A stretch of 64,000 nucleotides of DNA from Planctomycetota bacterium. Its GTDB lineage: Bacteria > Planctomycetota > UBA1135 > GCA-002686595. Below the pieces are notes generated by a model. It saw nothing but the letters and a program-made list of their open reading frames with translations. It was not told the origin of the DNA and did no database searches. Below are positions 53,416 to 64,000 of the stretch, piece after piece. Both the position numbers and the translations under genes were made by a program. How positions within the stretch are numbered: the first letter of the stretch is position 1; the number at the start of each line of letters is the position of its first letter. Where the stretch lies: assembly GCA_016709875.1 (NCBI GenBank), contig JADJLZ010000009.1, positions 1-64,000 of the forward strand. The letters run 5' to 3'.

Positions 53416-54779
53416 CTAGTCCGCGAGCGGCTTTCCGAGCAGGCCGATGAGCTCGGAGAGCTTGGCCTGCGCGAGCGCCGCGTCCGAAGCCTCGAGGTTC
53501 AGCCGCAGCAGGGGCTCGGTGTTGCTGGCGGCGCACGTTGAACCACCACCAGGGCGCGTCTCCCAGGTCGCCGTACTCGACCGTGATGCCCGTCGTCGAA
53601 CTCGTCCTGGCGGCCATCGCGGTAGCGCGTGCGCAGTTGCGCGAGCAGAGCATTTTGTCGGCCACCTCGAAGTTGATCTCGCCGCTCGAGTGGTAGCGCC
53701 GGGGAGGCGACCTGTTGCGAGCGGCCGCTCGGAGCGCGAGACGAGGCTCGCCGCGGTCACGAAGGCGATCTCGCCCGAGTCGCAGGTGTAGTTGTCGGCG
53801 AAGTAGAAGTGGCCCGAGAGTTCGCCGCCGAAGACCGCCTTGTGGGCGCGCATCGTGGCCTTGATGAACGAGTGGCCGACGGCGGTCGCGCAGCGCCTTG
53901 CCGCCTGCCTTCCGGATTTCCTCGCGCACGACCACGAGGAACGCAGGTCGCAGACGATCCTCGCGCCGGGGTGGCGCCGAGCAACGTCTCGCGCGGGCAG
54001 CGCCGTCATCAGGTCATTGGGAACCATGCGGCCGGTCTCGTCCACGAAACAGCAGCGGTCGGCGTCGCCGTCGAAGGACACGCCAAAGCGCGCCGCTGCG
54101 TTTCACCGAGCGCGCGCACCAGGTCGAGGTTGTGCTCGCCAGAGCGGGTTGGCCTCGTGATTGGGGAAGGTTCCGTCGGGCGTCATGAAGATCGTCGCGA
54201 CGCGGAGCGGCCTCGGGCGCGCGAGGATCAGCGGCAGCGTGTGGCCGGCGCCATGCCGTTCGAGGCGTCGATCGCGCGACCTCCGGCGGCTGCTCGACTG
54301 CGCGAAGCGCGCCACGTGCGCCGCGTAGGCGTCGAGCTAGGTCGGGGTCGTTCCAGCGCGCCGCGCGTCCCGGCCGTGCGCGGCAGTTCCTGCTTGCAGC
54401 GCTGCTCGAGCTCCTTTTGATCTTGGTCGCGCCCGAGACCGGTGCGGCGCCGGCGCGGCACAGCTTCATGCCGTTGTACTCGCCGGGGTGTGGCTCGCGG
54501 TCACGACCAGGCCGCCGTCGCAGGGCTGCGAACCGACCGCGAAGTAGGCCATCGGCGTGCTGGCCAGGCCGATATCGAGCGCGTCGCTGCCGCGCGTCGC
54601 GGACGCCTCGATCACGGCCGCCTGGATCTGCGGCGAATGCGTGCGCATGTCGCGCCCGACGACGAGCCAGTCGCGTTCAGGAGGCGCGAAGTGGTGTAGC
54701 CGATGCGCTTGGCGAGCGGCGGATCGGGCTCGCGGGGACCTTTGCCGCGGATGTCGTAGGGCCCTGAGAAGATCGGCAT
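53416..54779 (-). CDS. phosphomannomutase/phosphoglucomutase, frameshifted
   Basis: About 455 residues when frames are joined, the usual length. Pieces in order: MPIFSGPYDIRGKGPREPDP at the start, VVTASHTP (active-site Ser; GEYNGMKLC follows in another frame), MSFDGDADRCCFVDETGRM (metal loop), GHSFIKATMRAHKAVFGGELSGHFYF (substrate loop) and SNTEPLLRLNLE (phosphate loop). It interconverts hexose 1- and 6-phosphates for nucleotide-sugar supply. At least four frame changes lie within 1.4 kb. Start ATG 54779 is seven bases after the aminotransferase stop. Confidence 0.8.
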
Positions 54780-54786
54780 GGATCGA

Positions 54787-55969
54787 TCACGCAGGCTGCA
54801 GACAGGCGCGCACGCGCTTCATCCTCGAGGATGTTGGCCTCGGAGTTCGCGTAGTACGAAGCGCAGGAAGCCCTCGCCGAAGAGGCGCCGAAGCTCGTGC
54901 CCGAGGCACGAGACCCCGTTCTCGAGCAGCAAGCTCTCGAGCCGCGCGATTCGAGCCCGTCCCGCAGTGTTCGGGAAGGCGTAGAAGGCGCCCGCCCAGG
55001 CGGCGCGTGCCAGCGGAGGCCAGGGATCGAGTTCAGCTCCTTCACGATCAGCTTGCGGCGCGCATCGAAAGCGCTGCATCTTCTCGACGAGTCCTGCGGA
55101 CCGGCGCAGGGCGGCCATGCCGGCCATCTGCACTGCGGGCGTTGGTGCACGAGTTGGAGTTGATCTGCAACCTCTCCGGCCTGCGCCACGAGCGACTTGG
55201 GCCAGACGCCAGAAGCCCATGCGCCAGCCGGTCATGGCGGCGTAGGTCTTCGACCAGCCGTCGAGCAGGATGGTGCGCTCGCGCAGCGAGTCGTAGGTGA
55301 GCAGGCTCGTGTGCTGCGTCGCCGTCGTAGGCAGGCGCAGGTAGATCCGTCGGAGAGGATCGCCACGTGCGGGTGTTGCTCTCGGAGGCCGCGACGAGCT
55401 TTGTCGGAGCTCGCGCTTCCTGCCGACGCCGCCGGTCGGGTTGGCGGGCGTGGTGAGATCAGCAGGCGTGCGCGGCGTGATCTGCGCCAGCGCCGCCGCC
55501 GGGATCGAAGGAAGCCGCGGACTCCTCGAGCGCGATCGGCACCGGCGTCGCACCATGAAGTGGATCGTCCGATTCGTTAGATCGGGAAGCCCGGGTTGCG
55601 GATAGAGGATCTCCGCGCCCGGCTCGCCGAACATCAGGATCGCGTAGAACATCGTCGGCTTGCCGCCGGGCACGATCACGACGTCGTCGGGGTCGACCTT
55701 TGGCCAGCCGTGGAAGCGCTGCACGTACTCCGCGACCGATTCGCGCCCGGGCAGGAGGCCCTCGGCCGGCGTGTAGCCGTGGTAGCGTCGGCGAGCGCCT
55801 TGCGCCCGGCCTCGACGATGCTCCGGGCGTGCGGAAGTCGGGCGCGCCGATGTGCAGGTGCACGATGTGCCTGCTCCGCGCCTCGAGCGCCTTGACCTCT
55901 GTTGACGATCTGGTTGGTTTCGGTCCCGAGCCAGGACATGCGCGAAGAGAGCTGGGGGTGATCGGTCAT
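54787..55969 (-). CDS. class I/II aminotransferase, frameshifted
   Basis: About 390 residues. It begins MTDHPQLSSRMSWLGTETNQIVNR. It continues with HLHIGAPDFRTP, VVIVPGGKPTMFYAILMFG, AEILYPQPGLPDLTNR, and a PLP-lysine region ILLDGWSKTYAAMTGWRMGF in which the Schiff-base lysine is visible. The C-terminus ends near SEANILEDEARAR. These match aspartate/aromatic aminotransferases. Many one-base shifts break the frame, and the joined sequence is otherwise typical. Its ATG overlaps the stop of the UbiA-like gene (ATGA). The substrate is not fixed. Confidence 0.75.
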
Positions 55970-56939
55970 GCGGGTCTCGGTGGTTGGGAACGGATCGACT
56001 GCGCCGCCGCCGCGCGAAAAACGCAGGTCAAGGCCACGCTCAGTGGCGCTGCGCGACGCACCAGCACGGTCGCCATCCAGCCCAGCGTGTTGAGGCCGAA
56101 GAGCAGGTCGCCGCCCAGGAACATGCGCGTGGGATTCCCGCCGCCCTTCTGCGTATGCACCAGCAGCAGGTAGCGCGAGGCCGAAGACCACGAAGGGCAC
56201 GGTGTAGACGAGCTCGGCGCCGCGCGCGAACTTGGCCACCGTCCGGGTGAGACCGTGTACATCGTAGGTGACGATCGCGCAGGCCGCGAGCACGCCCAGC
56301 ATCTGGTCCAGGAAGCGCGTGTCGTACTCGAGCAGGATCGCGCGGTGTCCGCCGCGGCCCCGCCCAGGAGCTCGTTCTCGGCGCGGCGCTTGGCGAGCGC
56401 GAGGGAACAGCGCGAGGAACAGCGTGCAGAGCATCAGCCAGTGCGAGACCGGCGCTCCCGCGGCGAGTGCGCCGGCCTTGACGCGCAGCAGGAAGCCCGC
56501 GGCGATGCAGAAGGCATCGACCAGCACGACAGCTTCAGGCGCAGGCTGTAGAGCAGGTTGAGCACGAGGCGCGCCCAGCACCCAGGCCACCGCCAGCGGT
56601 TCGCCGCCGGCAGCCAGACCGAGCGCCACGGCGGCCGCGAGCAGCGCCAGTGCGGTTCCGAGCGCGAGCGCGATCGAGCTCGCCGGCTGCGATCGGGCGG
56701 CGGCACTTCTCGGTGCTTTGCGGTCGCTCTCGACGTCGAGCACGTCGTTGACGAGGTAGATCGCGCTGGCGCCCAGGCAGAAGCCGATGAGCGCGAAGAG
56801 CGTGCGCCGCGCGTCGTCGCCCCAGGCGATCAGGTTGCCGCCGTGCTCGCCGCGCGCGAAGACGAACGCGGCCAGGACGAAGACGTTCTTCGACCACTGC
56901 TGGGGCGCAGCGCGCACGAGGGCCGAGGAGCGAGCTCAT
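55966..56939 (-). CDS. UbiA-family prenyltransferase (DPPR-synthase-like), frameshifted
   Basis: About 320 residues and eight or nine membrane helices. It starts MSSLLGP and shows VRAAPQQWSKNVFVLAAFVFA, which resembles decaprenyl-phosphate phosphoribosyltransferases. The first aspartate motif is IYLVNDVLDVESDRK. The second region reads TRFLDQMLGVLAACAIVTY. The C-terminus is LLFGLNTLGWMATVLV. Homologues attach ribose phosphate to polyprenyl phosphate as a lipid-linked pentose donor; other UbiA roles (quinone, heme) remain possible. Such a donor would suit the GT87- and GT39-like enzymes at 12.8-21.6 kb. Several frameshifts are present. Confidence 0.7.
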
Positions 56940-56970
56940 CGGCCTCGAAGCCTATGGGAGTGCGCGGGAC

Positions 56971-57680
56971 TCAATCCAGCGAGAGGCAGCGCAGGGGCTC
57001 GACGGGCGAATCCGGGCCCACCGTGAGCACCTTCGTCCTCCGTCAGCGTGCCGTTCTTGTGCAGCTCCATCAGCTCGAAGCTGGAGGCCGTCCCGTCGGC
57101 GTAGAGCACGACGGTCGAGCCGCGGTGGTTGCCCTCGCCGGGCTTGCTGGCATTGTCGTCGGCGACCAGGATCTGCTTGCCGCTCGCGGGCAGCTTTGCC
57201 GATGCGCCCGCACAGCTCGCCGCCCTTGACTTCGCGCCTTGCCGGCGCCCGACGCGTTTTGGTCGCGGCCCGCGTAGGCCGAATAGCTGCCGTCGATCGC
57301 GTCCAGGTGCATGAACGACTCCTGCGGCGTCGTCGATTTCACCCAGCTGCAGCTGGCTGATCGAGACGCCCGGGCAGGTCAGGCGCTTGCCGTTCGCTTC
57401 CGTGTTCTCCTACACGCCGTCGGCGATCAGCGCGCCGAAACTTGACGCCGCTCTGCGTCGGGATCGAGTCCTTGGTCTTGTTGTGGATCTGGTACTGGAG
57501 CAGGGCCCCGTAGATCTCCTGCATGTTCTTCCTGCAGGCTGACGTTGGCCGCGTCCACGGCCTCCGTGACACGCGGGATCAGGAAGGTCATCAGGATCCC
57601 CAGATCAGGATCACCGCGAGGAGCCTGATCAGCGTGAAGCCCGCGGTCGCGGTCCGCCGTACCAGGTTGGGTATGCGCAT
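56971..57680 (-). CDS. type IV pilin-like prepilin, frameshifted
   Basis: About 236 residues. The N-terminus reads MRIPNLVRRTATAGFTLIRLLAVILIWGILMTFLIPRVTEAVDAANVS once a shift is allowed. This is a class III signal with cleavage after the glycine and a hydrophobic helix. The conserved Glu at position 5 reads Arg here (TLIRLL), perhaps a base-call error. The C-terminal half has a T2SS-G/DUF1559-like loop: QILVADDNASKPGEGNHRGS and STVVLYADGTASSFELMELH, ending PLRCLSLD. It is probably a pseudopilin or planctomycetal pilin-like envelope protein. Its stop is 32 bases before the UbiA-like start. Confidence 0.65.
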
Positions 57681-57769
57681 GCTTTCGTCTTGGGTAGGGT
57701 GCCGCCGGGGAGGAGCTTGGTTCTACCCTAAGCCCCCTCGCGAGTCACCGCCGGAGCCGCAGACGGGCG

Positions 57770-58940
57770 CTAGCGGCGCGCCGGCGAGGCCACGGCTTCC
57801 TGCAGGGCGGCTGTGCGGTTGGTCTCTTCCCAGGGGAAGCCATCGCGGCCGAAGTGGCCGTGGTAAGCCGTCTTCTCGTAGATCGCCGGCGCAGGTCGAA
57901 CTGCTGGATGATCGCGGCCGGGCGCAGGTCGAAGACCTTCTCGACGGCCGCGGTGAGATCGAGGTCGGCCAGCTTGCCGGTGCCGAAGGTGTCGACGCGG
58001 ACCGAGAGCGGCTTGGCGACGCCGATCGCGTAACTGAGCTGCACTTCGCAGCGCCCGCGAGGCCGGCGGCGACCACGTTCTTCGCAACCCAGCGCGCGGC
58101 GTACGCGGCCGAGCGGTCGACCTTGCTCGGGTCCTTGCCCGAGAACGCGCCGCCGCCGTGACGGCCCATGCCGCCGTAGGTGTCGACGATGATCTTGCGG
58201 CCCGTGAGGCCCGTGTCGCCGTGCGGTCCGCCGATGACGAAGCGACCCGTCGGGTTGACGTGGTAGATCGTCTTGTCGTCGAGGTGCTTGGCCGGGATCA
58301 CGGCCTTGATCACCTTCTCGATCACCTCGCGGCGGATGTTCTCCTTGCCGACCGGTCGGGCGTGCTGCGTGCTGATCAACACGGTGTGCACGCGCACGGG
58401 CTTGTTGCCCTCGTACTCGACGGTGACCTGGCTCTTCGCGTCGGGGCGCAGCCAGGGGATGATCTTCTTCTCGCGCAGCTCGGCCTGCTTCTCGACCAGG
58501 CGGTGCGAGTAGTGGATCGGGAACGGCATCAGGCTCCGGCGTCTCGGCGCACGCGAAGCCGAACATCAGGCCCTGGTCGCCCGCACCCTGCTCCTTGACC
58601 CTGCGCCGTTTCCAGCCGTGACGCCCAGGGAGATGTCGGCGACTGCTTGCCGACCGTGACCATCACGCAGCAGGAGTCGGCGCTGATGCCGCAGGACTCG
58701 TCGGTATAGCCGATACGCCGCAGCACGCCGCGCGCGATCTTCTGGTAGTCGAGGGCCCTGGCGCTGGTGGTGATCTCGCCCGCGACGACCACCAGGCCGG
58801 TCGTGGTCAGGACCTCGCAGGCCACGCGCGAGGAGGGATCCTGCGCAGGCAGGCGTCGAGGACGGCGTCGGAGATCTGGTCGGCCACCTTGTCGGGGTGG
58901 CCCATGGAAACGGATTCGGATGTGAAGAGCTGTCGGACAT
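57770..58940 (-). CDS. metK: S-adenosylmethionine synthetase, frameshifted
   Basis: About 390 residues after joining frames. Segments in order: LFTSESVSMGHPDKVADQIS (ATP site), ACEVLTTTGLVVVAGEITTS, DESCGISADSCCVMVTVGKQS, GLMFGFACAETPE, PIHYSHRLVEKQAELREKK, FVIGGPHGDTGLTGRKIIVD, YGGMGRHGGGAFSGKDPSKV, and IYEKTAYHGHFGRDGFPWE at the end. It makes SAM from methionine and ATP and is essential. At least four shifts break one short gene, so consensus error is by far the best explanation. ATG 58940 is 20 bases after the waaA stop. Confidence 0.88.
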
Positions 58941-58960
58941 GATCGTATGGCCTCAGGATA

Positions 58961-60363
58961 TCACACGGAACGGGCTCGGGTCTTGGCTGTCCTGCGCTGG
59001 TCCGCGAGTCGATCCAGGCAGCCGCGCGCCAGCGCCTCCAGCGTGCGTGCGCTGGCACCCTTCTGGGCCTCGACAGCGCGCATTCCGGCCAGCCCCATCG
59101 CGCGCGCGCGCGGCATGTCGCCCAGCATTTCGCGCAGCGCGGGGCCGAGTTCGGCCTCGAGCGAAAGGCGCCGGCCCTGCTCCCGGCGCGCTCGAGCAGC
59201 GCGGCCTCCTGCACGAAGTTCGCCAGGTGCGGCCCGTACAGCACGGCCCGGCCCTGCGCTGCGGGTTCGAGCATGTTCTGGCCGCCGTGCGGGATCAGGC
59301 TGCCCCCGACGAAAACCAGATCGGCGAGCGCATAGACCTGCTCGAGTTCGCCGATCGTGTCCACCAGCGCCGGCCGCGAGGGATCGGGCCGCTCGCCCGC
59401 GCGCAGCGCGGTCAGGCGCTGCACGCGCACGCCGATGTGCGCGAGTTCCTCGACGATTCCGGCCGCGCGCTCGGGGTGGCGCGGCACGAGCACCAGACGC
59501 GCATCGGGAACGTGTTCTTTCCAGGCAGCCGCCAGCCAGCGCTCCTCGGGCGCGTGCGTGGAGCCGGCCACGAGCACCTGCTGGCCCGCGCGCGGCCCGA
59601 GCAGGCGCTGGATCTCCTCGCGCGGCTCGAGCGCGCCGGTCTTCAATCCGTCGGCCTTGATGTTGCCCGTGACGAGCACGCGCGCGGGATCGGCGCCGAG
59701 CTCGCGGAAGCGCGCGGCGTACTCCTCGTCCTGCGCGCAGAAGAGCGAGATGCGCGCGAACTGCGGCAGCAGGCTCTTGAAGAGCTTGTAGCGCGGGAAG
59801 CTGCGCTCGGTGATGCGCCCGTTCGCGACGCACAGCGGGATGCCGCGCTTGTTGCACACGCGCAGGAAGCTCGGCCACAGTTCGAGTTCGATCAGCAGCA
59901 CGGCCTCGGGATCGACGCCCGTGAGGAAGCGCGCGACAAGCGGTGAGAAGTCCAGCGGGAAGCGCACGACCGTGCGGCCGGGATAGAGCTTGCGCGCGAC
60001 GTCGAAGCCCGTGTCGGTGACGGTCGAGAGCACGATCTCGTACTCCTGCGAGAGCGCCTCGACCAGCGGACGCGCGGCCTTGACCTCCCCCACCGAGACG
60101 CCGTGCACCAGCAGGCGCGGGCGGGCGTCCGCCGCGCGCGGAGCGGGCAAGGGCCCGAAGGTGCGCGCGATCGAGAGCGCGCGGAAGCGCGCGTCGAGCG
60201 CACCGCGCACCAGCCACCAGGGCGAGCAGAGCACGAAGGCCAGCGCCCAGACGCCGTCGTACAGAAGGTGCAGCGCAAAGCGCGCGAAGCCCGGGGTCGG
60301 GTCTCCGACGAGCGGCGGCGGGATCGGGGCGGGAGCGTCCTTCAGCTGTTCTTCCCGTGGCAC
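58961..60363 (-). CDS. waaA: Kdo transferase, one frameshift
   Basis: About 467 residues, slightly longer than most. WaaA adds Kdo to lipid A precursors at the inner membrane. Features: N-terminal membrane segment (FALHLLYDGVWALAFVLCSPWWLV), LLVHGVSVGEVKAARPLVEAL (catalytic Glu region), IVLSTVTDTGF, LIELELWPSFLR, CAQDEEYAARFRELG, GNIKAD, VPRHPERAAGIVEEL, and the nucleotide site FVGGSLIPHGGQNMLEPAAQGRAVLYGP. One shift near 59170 is needed to continue into LSLEAELGPALREML. GTG 60363 overlaps the end of secA. It is strong evidence for a lipid A-based outer membrane. Confidence 0.85.
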
Positions 60364-63246
60364 TTCTTGTACTTCTCGCCGCTGCCGCACGGGCACGGAT
60401 CGTTGCGTCCGACACTGCCGGGCTCGATCTTCGTCTCGTCGGCCTTGGGGGCGGCCGGCTGCGGGGCAGCGCGCGCGGCGAGCTGCTGCTGGCGCTGGTG
60501 CGCATCGAACGCGAGGCTCGCGGGCACCGGCGCGGGACGGCGCGCGGGCGGCGGCGCCGCGGGCTGCACGGGAGCGGGACGGCGCTCGGCCGCAGCGGCG
60601 GGAGCTGGGTCCGCATCCGGCGGCGGCCGCGGGGGAGCCGGCGCTGCGCTCGGACGCTGCGCGCGGAAGAGGTTCGAGACGCTCGGTCCGCCGACGATCG
60701 GCCGCGGCGGCGGGAGCTTCGCGCCCTGGCCGCCCTCTTCGGGCCGGCGCACCTCGATGCGCATCACCAGGCTCGAGACCTCGTCCTCGATCGCGGCGAA
60801 GAGCTTCTGGAAGAGCTGGAAGCCCTCCTGCTTGTAGATGTTCTTGGGATCGACCTGCGCGTACGCGCGCAGGTGGATGCCGTGCTTGAGCGAGTCGATC
60901 GCGTAGAGGTGGTCCTTCCAGCGCGTGTCGACCGCGTTGAGCAGGATGTAGCGCTCGACCTGGCGCTGCACGTCGGCGCCCACGGCCTCCTCGCGCACGT
61001 CATAGTGCGCGAGCGCACCGGCGACCGCGGCCGAGGGATCGCCGGCCTTGGCCGTCGCATCCTTGGCCTGCTCCTCGGCGAGCTCGAGTCCGAAGGCGCG
61101 CTGGTACCACGAGCGCAGTCCCGCGGGGTCGAGCAGGTAGGTCTCGCGCGCGTGGCGGCGCACGCTGGCCTCGATCATCTGCACGACCTTCTCCTTCAGG
61201 CCGATGTTGCCCAGGATCTCCTGGCGCACGCCGTAGATCGTCTTGCGCTGCTGATCCATCACCTCGTCGTACTCGAGGAGGTTCTTGCGGATCTCGAAGT
61301 TGCGGTCTTCGACCTTCTTCTGCGCGCGCTCGATCGCGCGCGTGACCATGCCCGACTCGATCGGCACGCCTTCGCCCATGCCGAGCTTCTGCATGAAGTT
61401 CTTGACCCAGTCGCGATAGAAGCGCCGCATCAGGTCGTCTTCGAGCGACAGGTAGAAGCGCGAGTAGCCGACGTCGCCCTGGCGGCCCGAGCGGCCGCGC
61501 AACTGGTTGTCGATGCGGCGCGCCTCGTGGCGCTCGGTGCCGAGCACGTACAAGCCGCCGAGGGTGAGCACTTCCTGCTCGTCCTTGTCGCACTGCGCGC
61601 GCACGCGCTTGCGGATCTCGTCGATCTGGGCCAGCTTCTCGAGGTCTCCCAGCACCAGGCCGGCCTTCTCGAGCGCCGCCTTGAGCCGCCACTCGAAGTT
61701 GCCGCCGAGCTTGATGTCGGTGCCGCGGCCGGCCATGTTCGTCGCGACCGTCACGGCGCCCTTCTCGCCCGCGCGCGCGACGATGTGCGCCTCGCGCTCG
61801 TGGTTCTTGGCGTTCAGGACCTCGTGCTTGACGCCCAGCTTGTGCAGCAGGCCCGAGAGCAGCTCGCTCTTCTCGATCGAGGTCGTGCCGACCAGCACCG
61901 GCTGGCCCTTGGCGTGGACGGCGCCGAGCTCGTCGGTGATCGCCTTCCACTTCTCGTCCTCGGTGCGGTAGACGGTGTCGTCGTAGTCCTTGCGCACGAC
62001 GGGCATGTTCGTCGGCACGCTGAGCACGTCGAGCTCGTAGATCTTGAGGAACTCGCCCGCCTCGGTGATCGCCGTGCCGGTCATGCCGGCCAGCTTGTCG
62101 AACAGGCGGAAGTAGTTCTGGTAGCGTGATCGTCGCCAGCGTCTGGTTCTCCTGGCGCGGCGGCAGGCCCTGCTTGACCTCGACCGCCTGGTGCAGGCCG
62201 TCGGACCAGCGCCGGCCCTGCATCTTTCGGCCGGTGAACTCGTCGACGATGATCACCTCGCCGTTCTCGACCACGTACTCCTTGTCGAGCTGGTAGAGAT
62301 TGTGCGCGCGCAGCGCGTTCTCGATGTAGTGCGGCCAGTCCTCGTGCGGCGGCTGGAAGAAGGTCGGCACGCCGACCATCTTCTCGGCCTCCTCGATGCC
62401 CTCTTCCTTGAGCGTCGCCTGGCGTTCCTTCTCCTTGACCTCGTAGTGCACGTCCTTCTTGAGGGCGCGCGCGATCTCGTCGGCCTTGGCGTACTTGTCG
62501 ATCGAGCCCGTCGCGGGGCCCGAGATGATCAGCGGCGTGCGCGCCTCGTCGATCAGGATCGAGTCCACCTCGTCGACGATCGCGAAGGAGAGGACCTTCT
62601 GCACCTGGTCCTCCAGCCGATTCTTCATGTTGTCACGCAGGTAGTCGAAGCCGAACTCGCTGTTCGTGCCGTAGACGATGTCGCACAAGTACACCGGCTG
62701 GCGTTCCCAGGGCGTCATGTCCGACTGGATCGCACCGACCGCGACGCCCAGGTAGTCGTAGATCGGTCCCATCCAGGCCGCGTCGCGCCGCGCGAGGTAG
62801 TCGTTGACCGTGACGAGATAGACCGTCTTGCCACCCAAACAGTTGAGGTAGAGCGGCAGCGTCGCGACCAGCGTCTTGCCCTCGCCCGTGTACATCTCGG
62901 CGATCGTGCCGCGGTGCAGGATCACCCCGCCCACCAGCTGCACGTCGAAGTGGCGCATGCCCAGCGTGCGCACGGAGGCCTCGCGCACCAGCGCAAAGGC
63001 GTCCGGGAGGAGGTCTTCGATGGTCGTCTCGCCCGCGGCGATGGCGGCCTTCCACTTGTTGGTCTGCTCGTGGAACTGCTCGGCCGAGAGCCCCTTGGCC
63101 CAGGGCTCCAGTTCGTTGATGCGCCGGACCAGAGGTTCGAGCTGGCGCACCACGCGCTCGTTGCGTGCGCCAAAGACGTTCTTCAGGCTGCGTCCGAGGT
63201 CGCTGCCGAACTTGCCGATCCGGTCTGTGAGTTGGTCCCAGTCCAT
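60342..63246 (-). CDS. secA: preprotein translocase ATPase SecA, one frameshift
   Basis: About 967 residues from ATG 63246. SecA drives unfolded proteins through SecYEG. Motifs: MYTGEGKTLVATLPLYLNCL (Walker A), VNDYLARRDAAWM, DEVDSILIDEARTPLIISG (Walker B and next), TNMAGRGTDIKLGG, GTERHEARRIDNQLRGRSGRQGD. The C-terminal tail is Pro/Ala-rich and ends in a SEC-C zinc motif (CPCGSGEKYKKCHG). One inserted base near 62124 shifts the frame just before the conserved TYQNYFRLFDKLAGMTGTA stretch. The rest is perfect, so an error is likely. It heads a long minus-strand run. Confidence 0.95.
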
Positions 63247-63490
63247 CGTGGTCCTGTCGGGCCGGGTGGAACCCCCGGCCGCCGTCCCCACCGAGCGGGG
63301 AGCGCCCGCGAGGGCAGCGAGGGTCCCCCCCACCCGGGCGAGGGCCCGGGGGAGAGGGCGAACATTAGAAGCCTCGGGCGGGATACATGGAAGCGCCGAG
63401 CTTGCAGGAAGCCTCCGTGACCGCCGGGGAGACTCTGGACTAGCGGCGCCGGCCTGGCACGCCATACTCCCCCTTCTCGAGAAATCCCCC

Positions 63491-64000
63491 ATGAACGCGC
63501 GCCTCCCTGCGGCTCTTGCCGCGACCCTCTTCGCCCTCCCCTGCTCGCTCGCCCAATCGCCGATCGAACGCACCAGCCTCTCGAGTTCGGGCCAGGAGCC
63601 GAACGCCGCGAGCTGGTCTGCAGGGCTCTCGGCCGATGGCCGCTTCGCGCTGCTGCTCTCCTACGCCTCGAACCTGGTGGCGAACGACACCAACGGCGGC
63701 CGCGACGTCTTCCTGCGCGACCGGCTGCTCGGGACCACCGAGCGCGTCAACGTCTCGAGCAGCGGGGCGCAGGCCAACGCCGCCGCGGTCGACTGCGCGC
63801 TCTCCGCCGATGGCCGCTTCGCCTGCTTCTCGAGCACGGCGACCAATCTCATCCCGAACGACACCAACCCCGCGAACGAAGACGTCTTCGTGCGCGACCT
63901 CGGCGTCGGCACGACCGAGGTCGTCAGCGTCGACTCCGCGGGCGTGCAACTCGCGGGCACGAGCTACTGGGGATCGCTCTCGGCGGACGGCCGCTTCGTG
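63491..64000 (+). CDS. secreted TolB/PD40-like repeat protein, partial
   Basis: 170 codons from ATG 63491 to the window end. Signal MNARLPAALAATLFALPCSLAQ is followed by repeats of a type (GLSADGRFALLLSYASNLVANDTNGGRDVFLRD, CALSADGRFACFSSTATNLIPNDTN, SLSADGRFV). Each has SADGRF, a 'NLV/I.NDTN' turn and 'DVF(L/V)RD'. These look like TolB/PD40 propeller blades, common in secreted planctomycetal and actinobacterial proteins, often as multi-blade binding domains. The C-terminal domain, which would define the protein, is outside the window. Confidence 0.75.
   Translation, partial: MNARLPAALAATLFALPCSLAQSPIERTSLSSSGQEPNAASWSAGLSADGRFALLLSYASNLVANDTNGGRDVFLRDRLLGTTERVNVSSSGAQANAAAVDCALSADGRFACFSSTATNLIPNDTNPANEDVFVRDLGVGTTEVVSVDSAGVQLAGTSYWGSLSADGRFV

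Noticed and set aside
1..64000. tRNA, rRNA or riboswitch genes
   Set aside because: Intergenic gaps were read for cloverleaf-like arms and conserved loops and none was convincing. A covariance-model search was not possible, so small RNAs may have been missed.

Overview
This is a very GC-rich stretch, apparently around 70% G+C by eye. It comes from a diderm bacterium that makes an outer-membrane glycolipid: it carries a Kdo transferase (WaaA) and an ABC-type polysaccharide exporter. The mix of genes fits Planctomycetota best: secreted 'DDGTGPALY' propeller proteins, a redoxin/heme/copper-monooxygenase fusion, a pilin-like prepilin, DUF58/BatA-like proteins and many secreted proteins of unknown function. 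This placement is an inference from gene content, and no 16S or other phylogenetic marker was tested. No rRNA, tRNA or CRISPR was recognised.

Layout. 1-4.2 kb: two secreted propeller-like proteins on the minus strand, lower in GC, the second with an (AG)12 tract in its signal-peptide codons. 4.2-12.8 kb: a ThiF/MoeB-like plus MobA-like pair, a large DUF4388/PEGA membrane protein whose stop codon lies on the edge of an insertion sequence, the IS itself with 26-bp perfect inverted repeats, and a lipoprotein/carboxypeptidase-regulatory pair. 12.7-21.6 kb: GT87-like and GT39-like membrane glycosyltransferases, asnS, a pair of secreted metallopeptidase-like proteins and an exported RidA homologue. 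21.6-28.1 kb: a five-gene minus-strand operon (DUF58, BatA-like, redoxin-cytochrome-Cu monooxygenase, xylA, xylB).

28.2-34.5 kb is the most unusual part. Three paralogous secreted proteins and a RAYT-type HUH transposase all lie on the plus strand. Each of these four genes ends inside a copy of the same ~20-bp element (consensus GAACTTGATTCGGCATGAAA). The element recurs another nine times as the border of gene-free modules, some of them in tandem. It looks like a cassette-like array built on a REP-type hairpin.

35-40.7 kb: dihydroorotase, a GAF/PP2C phosphatase divergent from a STAS-PilZ fusion, a GT4 glycosyltransferase and a HAD-like pseudoenzyme. 40.7-63.3 kb: envelope polysaccharide and housekeeping genes. 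These are FkbM methyltransferase, flippase, McsB arginine kinase, a methyltransferase with a very long coiled coil next to wzt/wzm (WbdD-like layout), arginase, SAM hydrolase, phosphomannomutase, aminotransferase, UbiA-type prenyltransferase, prepilin, metK, waaA and secA. Between about 51.4 and 59.2 kb almost every gene, including the essential metK, carries frameshifts, and secA has one at about 62.1 kb. This points to consensus errors rather than pseudogenes. The window ends inside another secreted repeat protein.
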